64,000 nt of DNA from Clostridiales bacterium (GTDB lineage Bacteria; Bacillota; Clostridia; Christensenellales; Aristaeellaceae), in NCBI GenBank assembly GCA_004556395.1, contig SFHK01000005.1, forward strand, positions 3,381 through 67,380, in the 5' to 3' direction. Each line of letters begins with the position of its first letter. The first letter of the stretch is position 1. Below, piece by piece: positions 41,756 to 50,526 of the stretch. A program made the translations under genes and the position numbers. Under the pieces are notes generated by a model. It did not search any database. It was not told the origin of the DNA and saw only the letters and a list, made by a program, of their open reading frames with translations.

Positions 41756-42739
41756 TCAGATGAACGGGCGGCGGTCGAGCACGATTTTCAGCGGCACGGT
41801 GGACAGGTATTCGCCGGGCAGCGCCGTCTGAAGCTCCGAAAGCGCGCACATCGCGCCGAACAGCATGTGCAGGTCGTCAAAGGACTTGTCCGTCTTCGGG
41901 GCGGCGTTCAGAAGGTAGTCCACATAGCCCTTCGCGAAGCGCGAAAGCCGGTCTCGGATTTCCTCGCGGCGATACGCCGTCTGCCGGGACGCACGGTTCA
42001 GGCAGAAAACCCAGTCGATCTCCATGAAGCCGCAGCTCACGCCGAACGGCGCGCCCATCTCGTTCCGGTCGTACATTTCAATGCAGCTGTCGATCAGCTT
42101 CTCGGCATACGGTATCGGCCGCCGCGCGCAGGCATGGTTGAACAGATAGTGGAACCAGCCGCACATGTGATGCGCCGGAATGTCCGCGCCGATGCGGCCG
42201 CGATAGCTCATGCCGTATTCGGGGTCGCAATGCTCCTTCAGCCACTGGAAATAATCGTTCTGCCACGCAAGGCTCGCGCTGCGCGTGATCGTCAGCGCCG
42301 CGAACAGCCCCGCGCCGCGGTGGGACATCGGCCACGGATTGTGATCCCAGTCCAGACTTTCCAAGAGCTCGTGCAGCTTTTCGGTATCCAGATACTTCTT
42401 CATCTCGGTCAGCTCGTAGCGTGGCAGCGCGTCAAACAGCTCCAGCGCGGCGACGCAGTGCGCCGTGGTGTGGAACGGATGATGCGTCGGCTCGGAGAAC
42501 AGTCCCGTATCCGGAGACTGCATGTTCTGCATCGTCTCCACCCATTTCGCGCGCTCGGCAGGGTCGCGCACCGGCGCGCCCACGGTGTACAGCAGGTTGG
42601 CCGCGTCGGCGCAGCCGTATTCGTTCACGCCCATGTTGCGCCCCGGCTCGGGAATCGTCCATCTCGCGTACGCGCCGGTGGACAGCTCGTGGCTCTTCAC
42701 AGTTTCCAGCACCTTGACAACGATCGGATCAATGTTCAT
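41756..42739 (-). CDS. Alpha/alpha-toroid-like protein of unknown function
   Basis: A 327-residue soluble protein rich in paired helices and Trp/His motifs (THHPFHTTAHCVAALELFD, DWDHNPWPMSHRGAGLFAAL, HHMCGWFHYLFNHACA). The pattern resembles alpha/alpha-barrel enzymes acting on sugars or terpenoids, but I cannot assign a family. It follows the PHP gene by 15 bases. Its own 3' end is repeated twice immediately downstream. Confidence 0.65.
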   Translation of the reverse strand: MNIDPIVVKVLETVKSHELSTGAYARWTIPEPGRNMGVNEYGCADAANLLYTVGAPVRDPAERAKWVETMQNMQSPDTGLFSEPTHHPFHTTAHCVAALELFDALPRYELTEMKKYLDTEKLHELLESLDWDHNPWPMSHRGAGLFAALTITRSASLAWQNDYFQWLKEHCDPEYGMSYRGRIGADIPAHHMCGWFHYLFNHACARRPIPYAEKLIDSCIEMYDRNEMGAPFGVSCGFMEIDWVFCLNRASRQTAYRREEIRDRLSRFAKGYVDYLLNAAPKTDKSFDDLHMLFGAMCALSELQTALPGEYLSTVPLKIVLDRRPFI

Positions 42740-42754
42740 GCCGTCTTTCCTCCC

Positions 42755-43432
42755 CTATTCCTCAAATGGACGCGGAATCCGCGCCGCTTCCAGAAAGCGA
42801 TTCGTATCCACGACGCGCCCGGGCAGATAGTCCTCCACCCGATGCCCGTCAAAGCCGACGCTCACGCGCAGACCCGCGTCGCGCACCATGCGCTGCTGCT
42901 CCGATGATTCCATGAACGCCTTCACATACGCGTGCTCGCGATAGCCGTGAATGGAGTCGTAGTTCACGTTCATCTCCCAGAATACGCCGTGCGCCGCGAG
43001 CGCCCTCAGAAATTCCTCCGGCTTTACGCCCATCGCGTTCATCCAGCCGAACAGGTCGGTGTGCGCGATGCCGGTGGGAATGCCCAGCGTGTCGGCAAAC
43101 GCGCAGATGCGCGCGCCCACCATGGATGTGGGATCGTCAAGATGCTCCACCAGACAGTAATCGAACGCGGACAGGTCTTCGCCGGGCTTCAGGAAATGCG
43201 CCGGGATCGTCGCGATTTCAATGCCGCGCAGGATGCGTATTTTTCCGGCATAGCGCGCCCGAAGCGCGTCCAGCTCCGCAAGATACCGCGCCTTTCGGTC
43301 GCCGATGCCGTAATTGTGGTCGCTGACGCCCAGAAGCTCGATTCCGCCCCGAATCGCCGTCTCGACCACCAGCGCCGACTCGTCGCGCCCGCAGTTGGAA
43401 TAGCGCGTGTGCGAATGCAGATCCTGTATCAT
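42755..43432 (-). CDS. PHP-domain phosphoesterase-like protein
   Basis: A 225-residue PHP-superfamily protein. DLHSHTRYSNCGRDE (first HxH), GVSDHNYG, the Glu of RGIEIA, and later His (GIAHTDLFG) and Asp-His (GFDGHRVED) make a trinuclear metal site, as in histidinol phosphatase and PHP phosphoesterases. The start is the ATG at 43432, which overlaps the stop of the preceding gene (ATGA). The substrate is unknown; the neighbours suggest a sugar phosphate. Confidence 0.82.
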   Translation of the reverse strand: MIQDLHSHTRYSNCGRDESALVVETAIRGGIELLGVSDHNYGIGDRKARYLAELDALRARYAGKIRILRGIEIATIPAHFLKPGEDLSAFDYCLVEHLDDPTSMVGARICAFADTLGIPTGIAHTDLFGWMNAMGVKPEEFLRALAAHGVFWEMNVNYDSIHGYREHAYVKAFMESSEQQRMVRDAGLRVSVGFDGHRVEDYLPGRVVDTNRFLEAARIPRPFEE

Positions 43433-44961
43433 GCCCCTGTTTCCTCCCCGCTCAGAAGCGCGCGCAGGCGCAGCCACGTCGACGGCGCGCCGTGGTTCTC
43501 CCGAATTTCCAGAATCACGGGCGAATGGCGCAGAACGCCGGTTCGCCACGCCCACAGGAAGCCGTGGAACGACACGAGCCCGTCGTCCAGCCCGGTAATC
43601 GGATAGTGATTGTGCATCTTGCCCTGCGCGTCGAGCACCGTCTGGTGCAGATGATACGCGTCGGCAAGCCCGCCGATCTGCGCGTACCATTCCCCGAGCG
43701 GGCAGCTTTCCGTGATGGGCGCGTTGTTTCGGGCGTGCCCCACGTCCAGCCGCAGCCCGCAGGCGTTCCCGCCCAGCCGACGATTCATCTCATCCCGCCA
43801 CGCGAGAATCTCAAACGGCGTGCAGCCGAACCGGCGCAGCGCCGGGTTCGCGCCCGTTCCCGCCGCGGTATGGTTGTTTTCCACCACGATGCGCACGCCC
43901 GCGCGCGCAAGCGGCCGCATTTCCTCGGCCATCGTATCGGCCAGCGCAGAAAACGCAGGACTTCCAACGCTCACGGTCTCCACCGTCTCCTCCGGCGGGT
44001 GCACGGTGACCATATCCGCGCCGCATTCCAGCGCAATGAGCACGGCGGCGCGGAATTTCTCAACGCCCGAAACGCAGCCCTTTTCCGCGTCCCAGCTGAG
44101 CTTGGTCAGATGCTGGGAAAGCGTCCATCCGCCATTCCTTCGCCACGCGGCAAGAAGCGCTCGCGTCTCCGCGTCCGCTTCCGTCACGCCGCGCATTTCG
44201 ATGTGCGGCACGCGGTTTTCCACGCAGAACGCAAGGTCTTCCTTCAAGCTGTACAGCGAAATGCCAAGGCTTTCTATCAATGCTTCCCGTTTCTCCCACG
44301 GCCAGCAGCACGGCAGGCTCTCGTCAAATACGCGCGATTCCAGCGCGCCGGTTTCCGTGTCCAGCACCAGCAGCTCCGGCAGCCCGCCCTCGCACTTGTC
44401 GGGATCGAGCGCCCGCGGCGCAAGGCAGCGCGTGCCCGCGAACACCGTATCCACGCGCGCGTGCACGTGCCCGGTGAACCACGCGAGCACATTTCTGCGG
44501 CGCAGGAAGTCCGCAAGATACGCGCGGGAATCCGCGTCGACGTGCGTATCCGCCTGATGGGATACGAGAATCAAAGGAAGAGACGCGTCGATTTTCTCCA
44601 TACGCGCCCGCTCCCGCCCGTCAATCGTGCCGCGCGCGGTATCGACGCCGAGCACGCGCACGCCGCCGACGCACATTCCCTCCTCCGGCGCAAGCCACAG
44701 CCGCTCCATCACCGGCGCCGTTTCGGGCGTGCGCAGGTCGGAATTGCCCGGCACGGTCAGAAGCGGCACTTTGACTCCGCGCAGCAGCTTCTTCGCCCGC
44801 ATCGCCGCATACATCGAACCGCATGCGGTCAGGTCGCCCGCGACCGCCGCCGCGTCCGCGCCGCAGCGCTCAATCTCGCGAACCGCCCACGCGAGCGCCG
44901 CCCGCTGAGGCGTGCGTTTGCTGTCGCCAAGATGAACATCCGCGAATACCGCAATTCTCAT
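43429..44961 (-). CDS. Fusion: calcineurin-like phosphoesterase plus xylose-isomerase-like TIM barrel
   Basis: A 510-residue two-domain protein. Residues 1-215 form a metallophosphoesterase (FADVHLGD, AGDLTACGS, VPGNSD, SHQADTHV, FTGHVHAR). Residues about 230-510 form a TIM barrel of the sugar isomerase/epimerase type (Glu in VVENNHTA, DVGHARN, HLHQTV, ILEIRENHG). The longer open frame to 45570 runs antisense-like into fucI, so I use the ATG before RIAVFADVHLGD. The ribosome site (GGTGAT) is weak. It is linked to the PHP gene by an ATGA overlap. Confidence 0.8.
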   Translation of the reverse strand: MRIAVFADVHLGDSKRTPQRAALAWAVREIERCGADAAAVAGDLTACGSMYAAMRAKKLLRGVKVPLLTVPGNSDLRTPETAPVMERLWLAPEEGMCVGGVRVLGVDTARGTIDGRERARMEKIDASLPLILVSHQADTHVDADSRAYLADFLRRRNVLAWFTGHVHARVDTVFAGTRCLAPRALDPDKCEGGLPELLVLDTETGALESRVFDESLPCCWPWEKREALIESLGISLYSLKEDLAFCVENRVPHIEMRGVTEADAETRALLAAWRRNGGWTLSQHLTKLSWDAEKGCVSGVEKFRAAVLIALECGADMVTVHPPEETVETVSVGSPAFSALADTMAEEMRPLARAGVRIVVENNHTAAGTGANPALRRFGCTPFEILAWRDEMNRRLGGNACGLRLDVGHARNNAPITESCPLGEWYAQIGGLADAYHLHQTVLDAQGKMHNHYPITGLDDGLVSFHGFLWAWRTGVLRHSPVILEIRENHGAPSTWLRLRALLSGEETGA

Positions 44962-44980
44962 TTTATCACCATTTATCCAT

Positions 44981-45010
44981 GAAAAGCGGCCTGACTCAGC
45001 GCCAGGCCGC
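44981..45010 (-). terminator. Terminator after fucI
   Basis: GCGGCCTGG pairs with CAGGCCGC around a 9-base loop, followed by TTTTC on the minus strand, 25 bases after the fucI stop codon. Confidence 0.8.
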
Positions 45011-45035
45011 CTTTCGTTTTCAGAAAACCGTTTGC

Positions 45036-46835
45036 TTATTTGTACATCGGGCCGTAGTTCGCGCAGGCGCGATAGTCGGCGCCTTCCTTGTCCATGCCAA
45101 ACGCGTTCCAGCAGGCCGGACGGAAGATGTCCGACACGGGCACGTTGTGCATGGCGACCGGGATGCGCAGCATGGAGCAGAAGGTGATCAGATCCGCGCC
45201 GATGTGGCCGTAGCTGATCGCGCCATGGTTCGCGCCCCAGTTGTTCATCACGTCGTAGGCCGTCTTGAACGGGCTGCCTTCCTTGCCGTCGCAGCGCGGA
45301 GCGAACCAGGTGCACGGCCAGGTGTAGTCGGTGCGCTTCCACAGCTTGTCGTTCACTTCGTCCGGCAGCTTGACCGTCCAGCCCTCGGCGATCTGCAGCA
45401 TCGGGCCCAGACCCTCGACGAGGTTCAGACGAATCATCGTGGCGGGCATCTCGCAATCGGTCACGAAGCGGGAGGAATATCCGCCGCCGCGGAAGTAGCC
45501 CAGGTCGGCGTAGTTCCACGTGGTGTGCGCCATGATCGCCTTCTGGTCTTCCTCGGTCACTTCCCACCACTTCTTCATCAGGCGCTCGCCGTTCGCGTCC
45601 ACGGCCTGGCCGTTCGCGTCAAGGCAGCACGCGCCGGAGTTGATCAGGTGGATGAAGCCGCCGTTTTCCTTCGCAACGCCCTCCACGTCGTAGCCGGTGC
45701 AGCGCTTGACGGCCTCGGGGCTCCAGTATGTGCGCACGTCCGCGAACATCTGGGCGCGGCCGGTGAGCAGCTTCATAAACAGCATGCCAAAGCCGTTCAG
45801 CACGTCGTTTTCGGTTGCCAGAATGAACGGCTCGCGCGCGCCGTTGTGGTCAAAGGAGGTGTTCAGCATGGCCTCGGGGAAGTCGCAGTTCGGATAGAAG
45901 TCCGTCCACTGGCGCTGGCCCTGGAAGCCGCCGGCGATGGCGTTGTGACCGACGGCCTCTTCCTCGCAGCCCTCGGGCAGGTTGGGATTGCCGTTCATCA
46001 GATCCTTGATGATCAGGTACATCTTCAGGGTGAACTCCCAGTCGGCGTCTTTCTGCTCGCGGGTTTTCTGCATGCTCTCGGGGTTCTTGTCAAAGCCCTC
46101 GATCACGTTCTTGTCCGCCCACGCGCGGAGCTTCTCGTATTCCTTCTGATCGTAGATGCCCAGCGTCATGCGGCGGATGACCTCGACCTCGTCGACGGAT
46201 TCCACGCGCATGCCGAAGTACTTCTCGATAAACTTACTGTCGATGATGGAGCCGCCGATGCCCATGGTGACGGAGCCGATCTGCAGATAGCTCTTGCCGC
46301 GCATGGTGGCCGCCGCGACCGCGGCGCGGCCGAACCGGAGCAGCTTTTCCTTTACGTCCTCGGGAATGGAGGTATCGTCCGCTTCCTGAACCTCGTGACC
46401 ATAGATGCCGAAGGCCGGCAGACCCTTCTGAGCATGGGTCGCGAGCACGCTGGCCAGATACACCGCGCCGGGACGCTCGGTGCCGTTAAAGCCCCACACG
46501 CCCTTGATGGTGTTTCTGTCCATGTCCATCGTCTCGGAGCCGTAGCACCAGCAGGGGGTGACGGTCAGCGTGATGGCGACGCCGTTGTTGCGGAATTTCT
46601 CTTCGCACGCGGCGCTCTCGGCCACGCGGCCGATGGTGGTATCGGCGATGATGACCTTAACCGGCTCGCCGTTGGAATAGCGCAGGTTTTCCTCAAAAAG
46701 CTTCGCGGCGGCCTTCGCCATGTTCATCGTCTGGTCTTCCAGGCTCTCGCGCACCTTGAGCGCGCCTCTGCGGCCGTCGATCGTGGGGCGAATGCCGATG
46801 ACCGGGTATTCGCCAATGTATCTGTTTTTCGCCAT
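45036..46835 (-). CDS. fucI: L-fucose isomerase
   Basis: A 599-residue enzyme close in length to Escherichia coli FucI (591). IGIRPTIDGRRGALKVRESLE at the start, WGFNGTERPGAVYLA, the TENDVLNGFGMLF segment and ANHGAISYGHIGADLITF near the C-terminus are family features, including Mn-binding Glu, Asp and His regions. It converts L-fucose to L-fuculose and in many bacteria also D-arabinose to D-ribulose. No fuculose kinase or aldolase is adjacent; the distant xylulokinase could be a partner, but that is speculation. Confidence 0.93.
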   Translation of the reverse strand: MAKNRYIGEYPVIGIRPTIDGRRGALKVRESLEDQTMNMAKAAAKLFEENLRYSNGEPVKVIIADTTIGRVAESAACEEKFRNNGVAITLTVTPCWCYGSETMDMDRNTIKGVWGFNGTERPGAVYLASVLATHAQKGLPAFGIYGHEVQEADDTSIPEDVKEKLLRFGRAAVAAATMRGKSYLQIGSVTMGIGGSIIDSKFIEKYFGMRVESVDEVEVIRRMTLGIYDQKEYEKLRAWADKNVIEGFDKNPESMQKTREQKDADWEFTLKMYLIIKDLMNGNPNLPEGCEEEAVGHNAIAGGFQGQRQWTDFYPNCDFPEAMLNTSFDHNGAREPFILATENDVLNGFGMLFMKLLTGRAQMFADVRTYWSPEAVKRCTGYDVEGVAKENGGFIHLINSGACCLDANGQAVDANGERLMKKWWEVTEEDQKAIMAHTTWNYADLGYFRGGGYSSRFVTDCEMPATMIRLNLVEGLGPMLQIAEGWTVKLPDEVNDKLWKRTDYTWPCTWFAPRCDGKEGSPFKTAYDVMNNWGANHGAISYGHIGADLITFCSMLRIPVAMHNVPVSDIFRPACWNAFGMDKEGADYRACANYGPMYK

Positions 46836-46873
46836 ATCTGTGTCCCTCCGTTTATTTCTGTAGGGTTACCATG

Positions 46874-46902
46874 ATTATACAATAAACCCGCTCATTTTTC
46901 AA
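46874..46902 (-). promoter_or_regulatory. Promoter of fucI inside the end of the SGNH gene
   Basis: TTGAAA (46897-46902), 17 bases, TATAAT (46874-46879) on the minus strand. The -35 box lies within the last codons of the SGNH hydrolase gene, so fucI can be transcribed independently of the upstream genes. Confidence 0.7.
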
Positions 46903-47914
46903 CCTTGTTCGCGCCGCCTTCAAGGATTTTTCTGAGCACGGGCTCAATTACGCCCGCCATGCGGTAGAAGCCGAGATCGGTGGGATGGCACGCGTCCACG
47001 GTGCACATCTCCCGGTCGGCATCGCCGAACAGCGTTTCGCCGTCAATGAAGTACACGTTTTCGTCCCCCGCCGCGCGGGCGCGCTCCCATGTGCGGCGCA
47101 CGATGTCGCGCCGCTCGCGCCCTTCCTTCAGATAATCGATGTCCGGCGCGGAGATCATCACCACGGGAAGCTCGGGATCGTGCGCGCGGATGCGCTGGAA
47201 AAACGGCTCGTGCGTGTTCAGAAGATGCTCGGCCGTGGGCGTGTTGTGGTCGTAGTCCATCACGAACACGCTTTTTTCCAGCGCATTGATGTAATCCGCC
47301 ATTTCAAGCTCGCCCCGCGCGCGGCCGGAAAAGCCCAGATTCACATAGTCCGCGTCCAGACGGCGGCAGATGATGGCGTTGTAGGAATTGGCGAACCGGC
47401 TCGGGCAGCCGCCCTCCGTGATGGACGAGCCGTAGTACACGATCGGTACGGGATATTTGTACGGCGTGGGCGCTTCCACCCGCGCGCCGTCCTCCACGTC
47501 GATCGACACGGACGCAACAACCTCGTTGCGCGGCAGCCACAGCATGATATCCTCCATCTCCGCGCGCTTGGTAAACGTGCGCTCGCAGGTGAATGTCTGA
47601 TAATTCGGCGGATTCACAAGGCCGAGGAAGCGCATGTTCGGCTTGTTTCCGGCGTACACGCTGATCGCCTGACAGCCGAAAATCGATACACCCACATCCG
47701 GCGACAGCGTTTCCAGCGTCATGCGCACGGTGAACGTTTCCGAATCCGTGCGCAGCGCCATGCGCGCGCCGGGGCAGCGCCGCCCAAGATGCTCCATGTC
47801 CGGCCCCAGCCGCGCGCGCAGCTCCGGCGGCAGTCGATCCAGCGTTCCCGTGGACGCGAAGAGCGGCGCGCCATAGATTTTCGCGGGCGCGTCAAACTGC
47901 GTATAGGTCTTCAT
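46892..47914 (-). CDS. SGNH/GDSL-type hydrolase, probable carbohydrate esterase
   Basis: A 340-residue protein. The N-terminal 150 residues form a beta-rich jelly-roll-like domain; the C-terminal SGNH domain has the nucleophile in YYGSSITEGG (GSSIT), Gly in LGFSGRARGE, Asn in DYDHNTPTAEH and the catalytic Asp-His in DACHPTDLG. The two-domain layout resembles carbohydrate deacetylases. I start at the second ATG because AGGAGG lies 6 bases before it. It sits between GH127 and fucI, which supports a role in glycan breakdown. No signal peptide is seen, so it acts inside the cell. Confidence 0.82.
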   Translation of the reverse strand: MKTYTQFDAPAKIYGAPLFASTGTLDRLPPELRARLGPDMEHLGRRCPGARMALRTDSETFTVRMTLETLSPDVGVSIFGCQAISVYAGNKPNMRFLGLVNPPNYQTFTCERTFTKRAEMEDIMLWLPRNEVVASVSIDVEDGARVEAPTPYKYPVPIVYYGSSITEGGCPSRFANSYNAIICRRLDADYVNLGFSGRARGELEMADYINALEKSVFVMDYDHNTPTAEHLLNTHEPFFQRIRAHDPELPVVMISAPDIDYLKEGRERRDIVRRTWERARAAGDENVYFIDGETLFGDADREMCTVDACHPTDLGFYRMAGVIEPVLRKILEGGANKVEK

Positions 47915-47924
47915 GGCCATCCTC

Positions 47925-49877
47925 CTATGCTTCCTCGCGCACCCACACGAGCATTTCGCCCGTGCCGCGGTTGTTCCACGCGTAATACGGCACGAACACC
48001 GCGCGCACGTCTTCCTTCACGGGCGCGTGACGGTCGCAGTAGGTTTCGTATTCATCCCAGCCCGTTTCCGTCAGCCGCTTTGCGTCGCACGCGAGCGTGG
48101 GAATGCCGCCGAGCACGGCTTCGTCCCTGTGAAGCTCGAACTTCGCGTCCGCGCGCACAGACAGCGCCGGAAGATTCGCGCCGTTGTCGACCTCCTCCAG
48201 ACAGTACACGACCGGACCGCGCTGCACGGCGATCTTGCCGATGTCGGCGCGAATGCGCGGATGCGCGCGAACCACCGTGACCGGCATGTCCATATCGAAT
48301 TCCACCTCGTCGCCCGCCTGCCAGTCGCGGGTGAGGAACAGATAGCCGTCATCCATGATCGAGCGCGCGTATTCGCCGTTCACGTTCAGCCGATACGTCT
48401 TGCACCACGCGGGCAGGCGCAGCGCCAGCGTCATGCCCGGGAACGCCTTCCGCATCCGCACGGTCACGCGGCCGTCCCACGGGTAGCCGGTTTCAACGGC
48501 AAACGCCGCCTCGCCGCCGTCCAGCGCGAGCTTTGCCTCGCAGGACGTGAACAGCGTGACGTATACCGTGTCCGCCTTCTGATACAGCACGCTGCCCGGC
48601 AGCGACGAGATCATGCGCGCCAGGTTCGGCGGGCAGCAGGCGCAGCCAAACCACTTCTGCCGCTCGCTTCGGATATGCGCGAACTGCTGATTGCCCGCGT
48701 TGCGCGCCGGCCACGACTCCATCGGGTTTACATAGAAGAAGCGGTCGCCCCTCAGGTTCATGCCGCTGATGGTTCCGTTATACAGCAGCCGATCCATCGC
48801 GTCGCCGTATTCGCCGCGCAGGTCGAGCCGCATCATGCGCTGAGCGAAAAAATACAGGGAAATAGCCGCGCAGGTCTCGCCGTAAATGAGGTCGTTCGGC
48901 AGGTCGTCGTCCATCGTGAACGCTTCGCCGTAGGCGGACTGGCCGATCGCGCCGGTGATGTACATCTGCCGGCGGGTAATGTCCTTCCACATGGTCTTGC
49001 AGGCTTCCGTCAGGCTTTTATCGCCCGTTTCGCGCGCCACGTCCGCCATGCCGGAGAGCAGATAGCCCTGCCGCACGGCGTGACCGAGCGCCTTCTTCTG
49101 CTCGCGCACCGGCGCGCCCGCCTGATAATAGCGGTTTCCGCTGTACGGCCCGCGCGACCAGCCCTGCCCGTCGCCGCGCTTCTCCGCTTCAATGTCAAAA
49201 TACAAGGGCTTCTGCCCGCGCTGCTCGATGAAATAGTGCGCCAGCTTCAGGTGCTTCTCGTCGCCCGTCACCTCGTACAGCTTCACGAGCGCCAGCTCGA
49301 TTTCCTCGTGGCCGGGATAGCCCTTCACCTTGCCGTCCTCCGGGCCGAAGCGCGCGTCGATGCAGTCCACATAGCGAATCGCCACGTCCAGCAGGCGGCG
49401 CTTGCCGGTCGCGCGGAAGTAGGCCACGGCGGCTTCGATCAGGTGTCCCGCGCAGTACAGCTCATGGTTGTCGCGCAGGTTCGTCCAGCGCTTGTCAATA
49501 CCGGTGAGTATGTAATAGGTATCCAGATAGCCGTCCGGCTGCTGCGCTTCCTCCATCAGCTGCACGGTTTCGTCGATGTGCCGCTCGATTTCCGGGTCTT
49601 CCTTCCACATCAGCATGTACGCAGCGGCTTCGATCCATTTAAACAGATCGCTGTCCTGAAACACACAGCCGCCATGCGGTTCCTTAATCCTGCCCGCGGC
49701 GGCTCTGAGATTGCGAATGCAATAGCTCGGCTCCGCGCCGGGCACGTTGTCGTTCAGCGCTTCCCACTGATACGGAATGATGTTCTCCGACGCGAGGCGC
49801 ATCAGGTTTTTGAAAAACGATTCGGAGATGGTCACGTTTCTCTGGTTCACGGGGCGAACGCCGTTCAGCTCGGCCAT
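47925..49877 (-). CDS. Glycoside hydrolase family 127 (beta-L-arabinofuranosidase-like)
   Basis: A 650-residue GH127 (formerly DUF1680) enzyme. The zinc-cysteine active site is visible as GETCAAIS (Glu and Cys) and GCACCPPN (the Cys pair). The catalytic domain is an alpha/alpha barrel (about 1-440) followed by beta-rich domains. Characterised members release L-arabinofuranose from plant glycoproteins and related chains. No signal peptide is present, so it acts on imported oligosaccharides. It lies 10 bases upstream of the esterase gene. Confidence 0.9.
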   Translation of the reverse strand: MAELNGVRPVNQRNVTISESFFKNLMRLASENIIPYQWEALNDNVPGAEPSYCIRNLRAAAGRIKEPHGGCVFQDSDLFKWIEAAAYMLMWKEDPEIERHIDETVQLMEEAQQPDGYLDTYYILTGIDKRWTNLRDNHELYCAGHLIEAAVAYFRATGKRRLLDVAIRYVDCIDARFGPEDGKVKGYPGHEEIELALVKLYEVTGDEKHLKLAHYFIEQRGQKPLYFDIEAEKRGDGQGWSRGPYSGNRYYQAGAPVREQKKALGHAVRQGYLLSGMADVARETGDKSLTEACKTMWKDITRRQMYITGAIGQSAYGEAFTMDDDLPNDLIYGETCAAISLYFFAQRMMRLDLRGEYGDAMDRLLYNGTISGMNLRGDRFFYVNPMESWPARNAGNQQFAHIRSERQKWFGCACCPPNLARMISSLPGSVLYQKADTVYVTLFTSCEAKLALDGGEAAFAVETGYPWDGRVTVRMRKAFPGMTLALRLPAWCKTYRLNVNGEYARSIMDDGYLFLTRDWQAGDEVEFDMDMPVTVVRAHPRIRADIGKIAVQRGPVVYCLEEVDNGANLPALSVRADAKFELHRDEAVLGGIPTLACDAKRLTETGWDEYETYCDRHAPVKEDVRAVFVPYYAWNNRGTGEMLVWVREEA

Positions 49878-49904
49878 GAGAGTTCCTCCTTTGTTTTATG
49901 CGCG

Positions 49905-50387
49905 TCAGGCCGCCGTATCCGCGGCGGCCGACGAAATTTCTATGGTGTGCAGTCTTCCAAACACGTAATATTCCAGCCATCCGCCGCGCGCTTCCTGCGC
50001 CGAGCGGGTAAACACGCGCGCCGAGAACGTATTCTGGCCAAACGACGGAATGTCCTTGGGGCCGCCGTCAAGGCTCAGAAGCACGAGGTCGCCGTCGACG
50101 CCCCGCACCTGCAGCTGCGCCCACTCGCCGGTGAACAGCGAATAATTGCTCACGTTCACATCGATGGTCACGACATAATAGGCCTGAATCGTATCCAGCG
50201 CGGACACGCCCTCCAGCTTCCCATCCTGCACCATCTGCTGAACGGCGGCGAAGTCCTCCGGATACGCGCTCGCGGATTCCACTCGTACGCTGACCTCGGC
50301 GGGCAGGCTGGACGACCAGACGTAATAGCCCACGAAAAGCAGCAGCGCCACCGTGAGCCCGGTCAGAAATTTGGCAATTGTTTTCAT
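49905..50387 (-). CDS. Membrane-anchored protein of unknown function
   Basis: A 160-residue protein with one N-terminal transmembrane or signal anchor (about 7-25, FLTGLTVALLLFVGYYVW) and a beta-rich extracellular domain (VVTIDVNVSNYSLF, QLQVRGVDGDLVLLSLDGG). I do not recognise a family. The ATG at 50387 follows AAGG by 6 bases and lies below its own promoter. It precedes the GH127 gene by 27 bases and may be cotranscribed with it. Confidence 0.65.
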   Translation of the reverse strand: MKTIAKFLTGLTVALLLFVGYYVWSSSLPAEVSVRVESASAYPEDFAAVQQMVQDGKLEGVSALDTIQAYYVVTIDVNVSNYSLFTGEWAQLQVRGVDGDLVLLSLDGGPKDIPSFGQNTFSARVFTRSAQEARGGWLEYYVFGRLHTIEISSAAADTAA

Positions 50388-50417
50388 ACGATACCTTCCT
50401 TGTTTTGTTCGCTTTCT

Positions 50418-50446
50418 ATTGTAGCATGACCGCCGGGAAATGTCCA
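50418..50446 (-). promoter_or_regulatory. Promoter of the anchored protein-GH127-SGNH operon
   Basis: TGGACA (50441-50446), 17 bases, TACAAT (50418-50423) on the minus strand. It is back to back with the polA promoter, with only 12 bases between the two -35 boxes. Confidence 0.65.
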
Positions 50447-50458
50447 TATACAAACTGT

Positions 50459-50487
50459 TTGCGTTTTTCGCGCCGATGCTGTATAAT
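50459..50487 (+). promoter_or_regulatory. Promoter of the polA operon
   Basis: TTGCGT (50459-50464), 17 bases, TATAAT (50482-50487). The polA ATG lies about 33 bases below the predicted start. Confidence 0.75.
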
Positions 50488-50526
50488 AGAGGATGAATGA
50501 CTATAAATTGCGCTCGGAGGATGTTT

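Noticed and set aside
43429..45570. A 713-codon version of the phosphoesterase-isomerase gene
   Set aside because: The first 203 codons run through the fucI terminator and fucI coding sequence in another frame; the ATG at 44961 starts the conserved domain.
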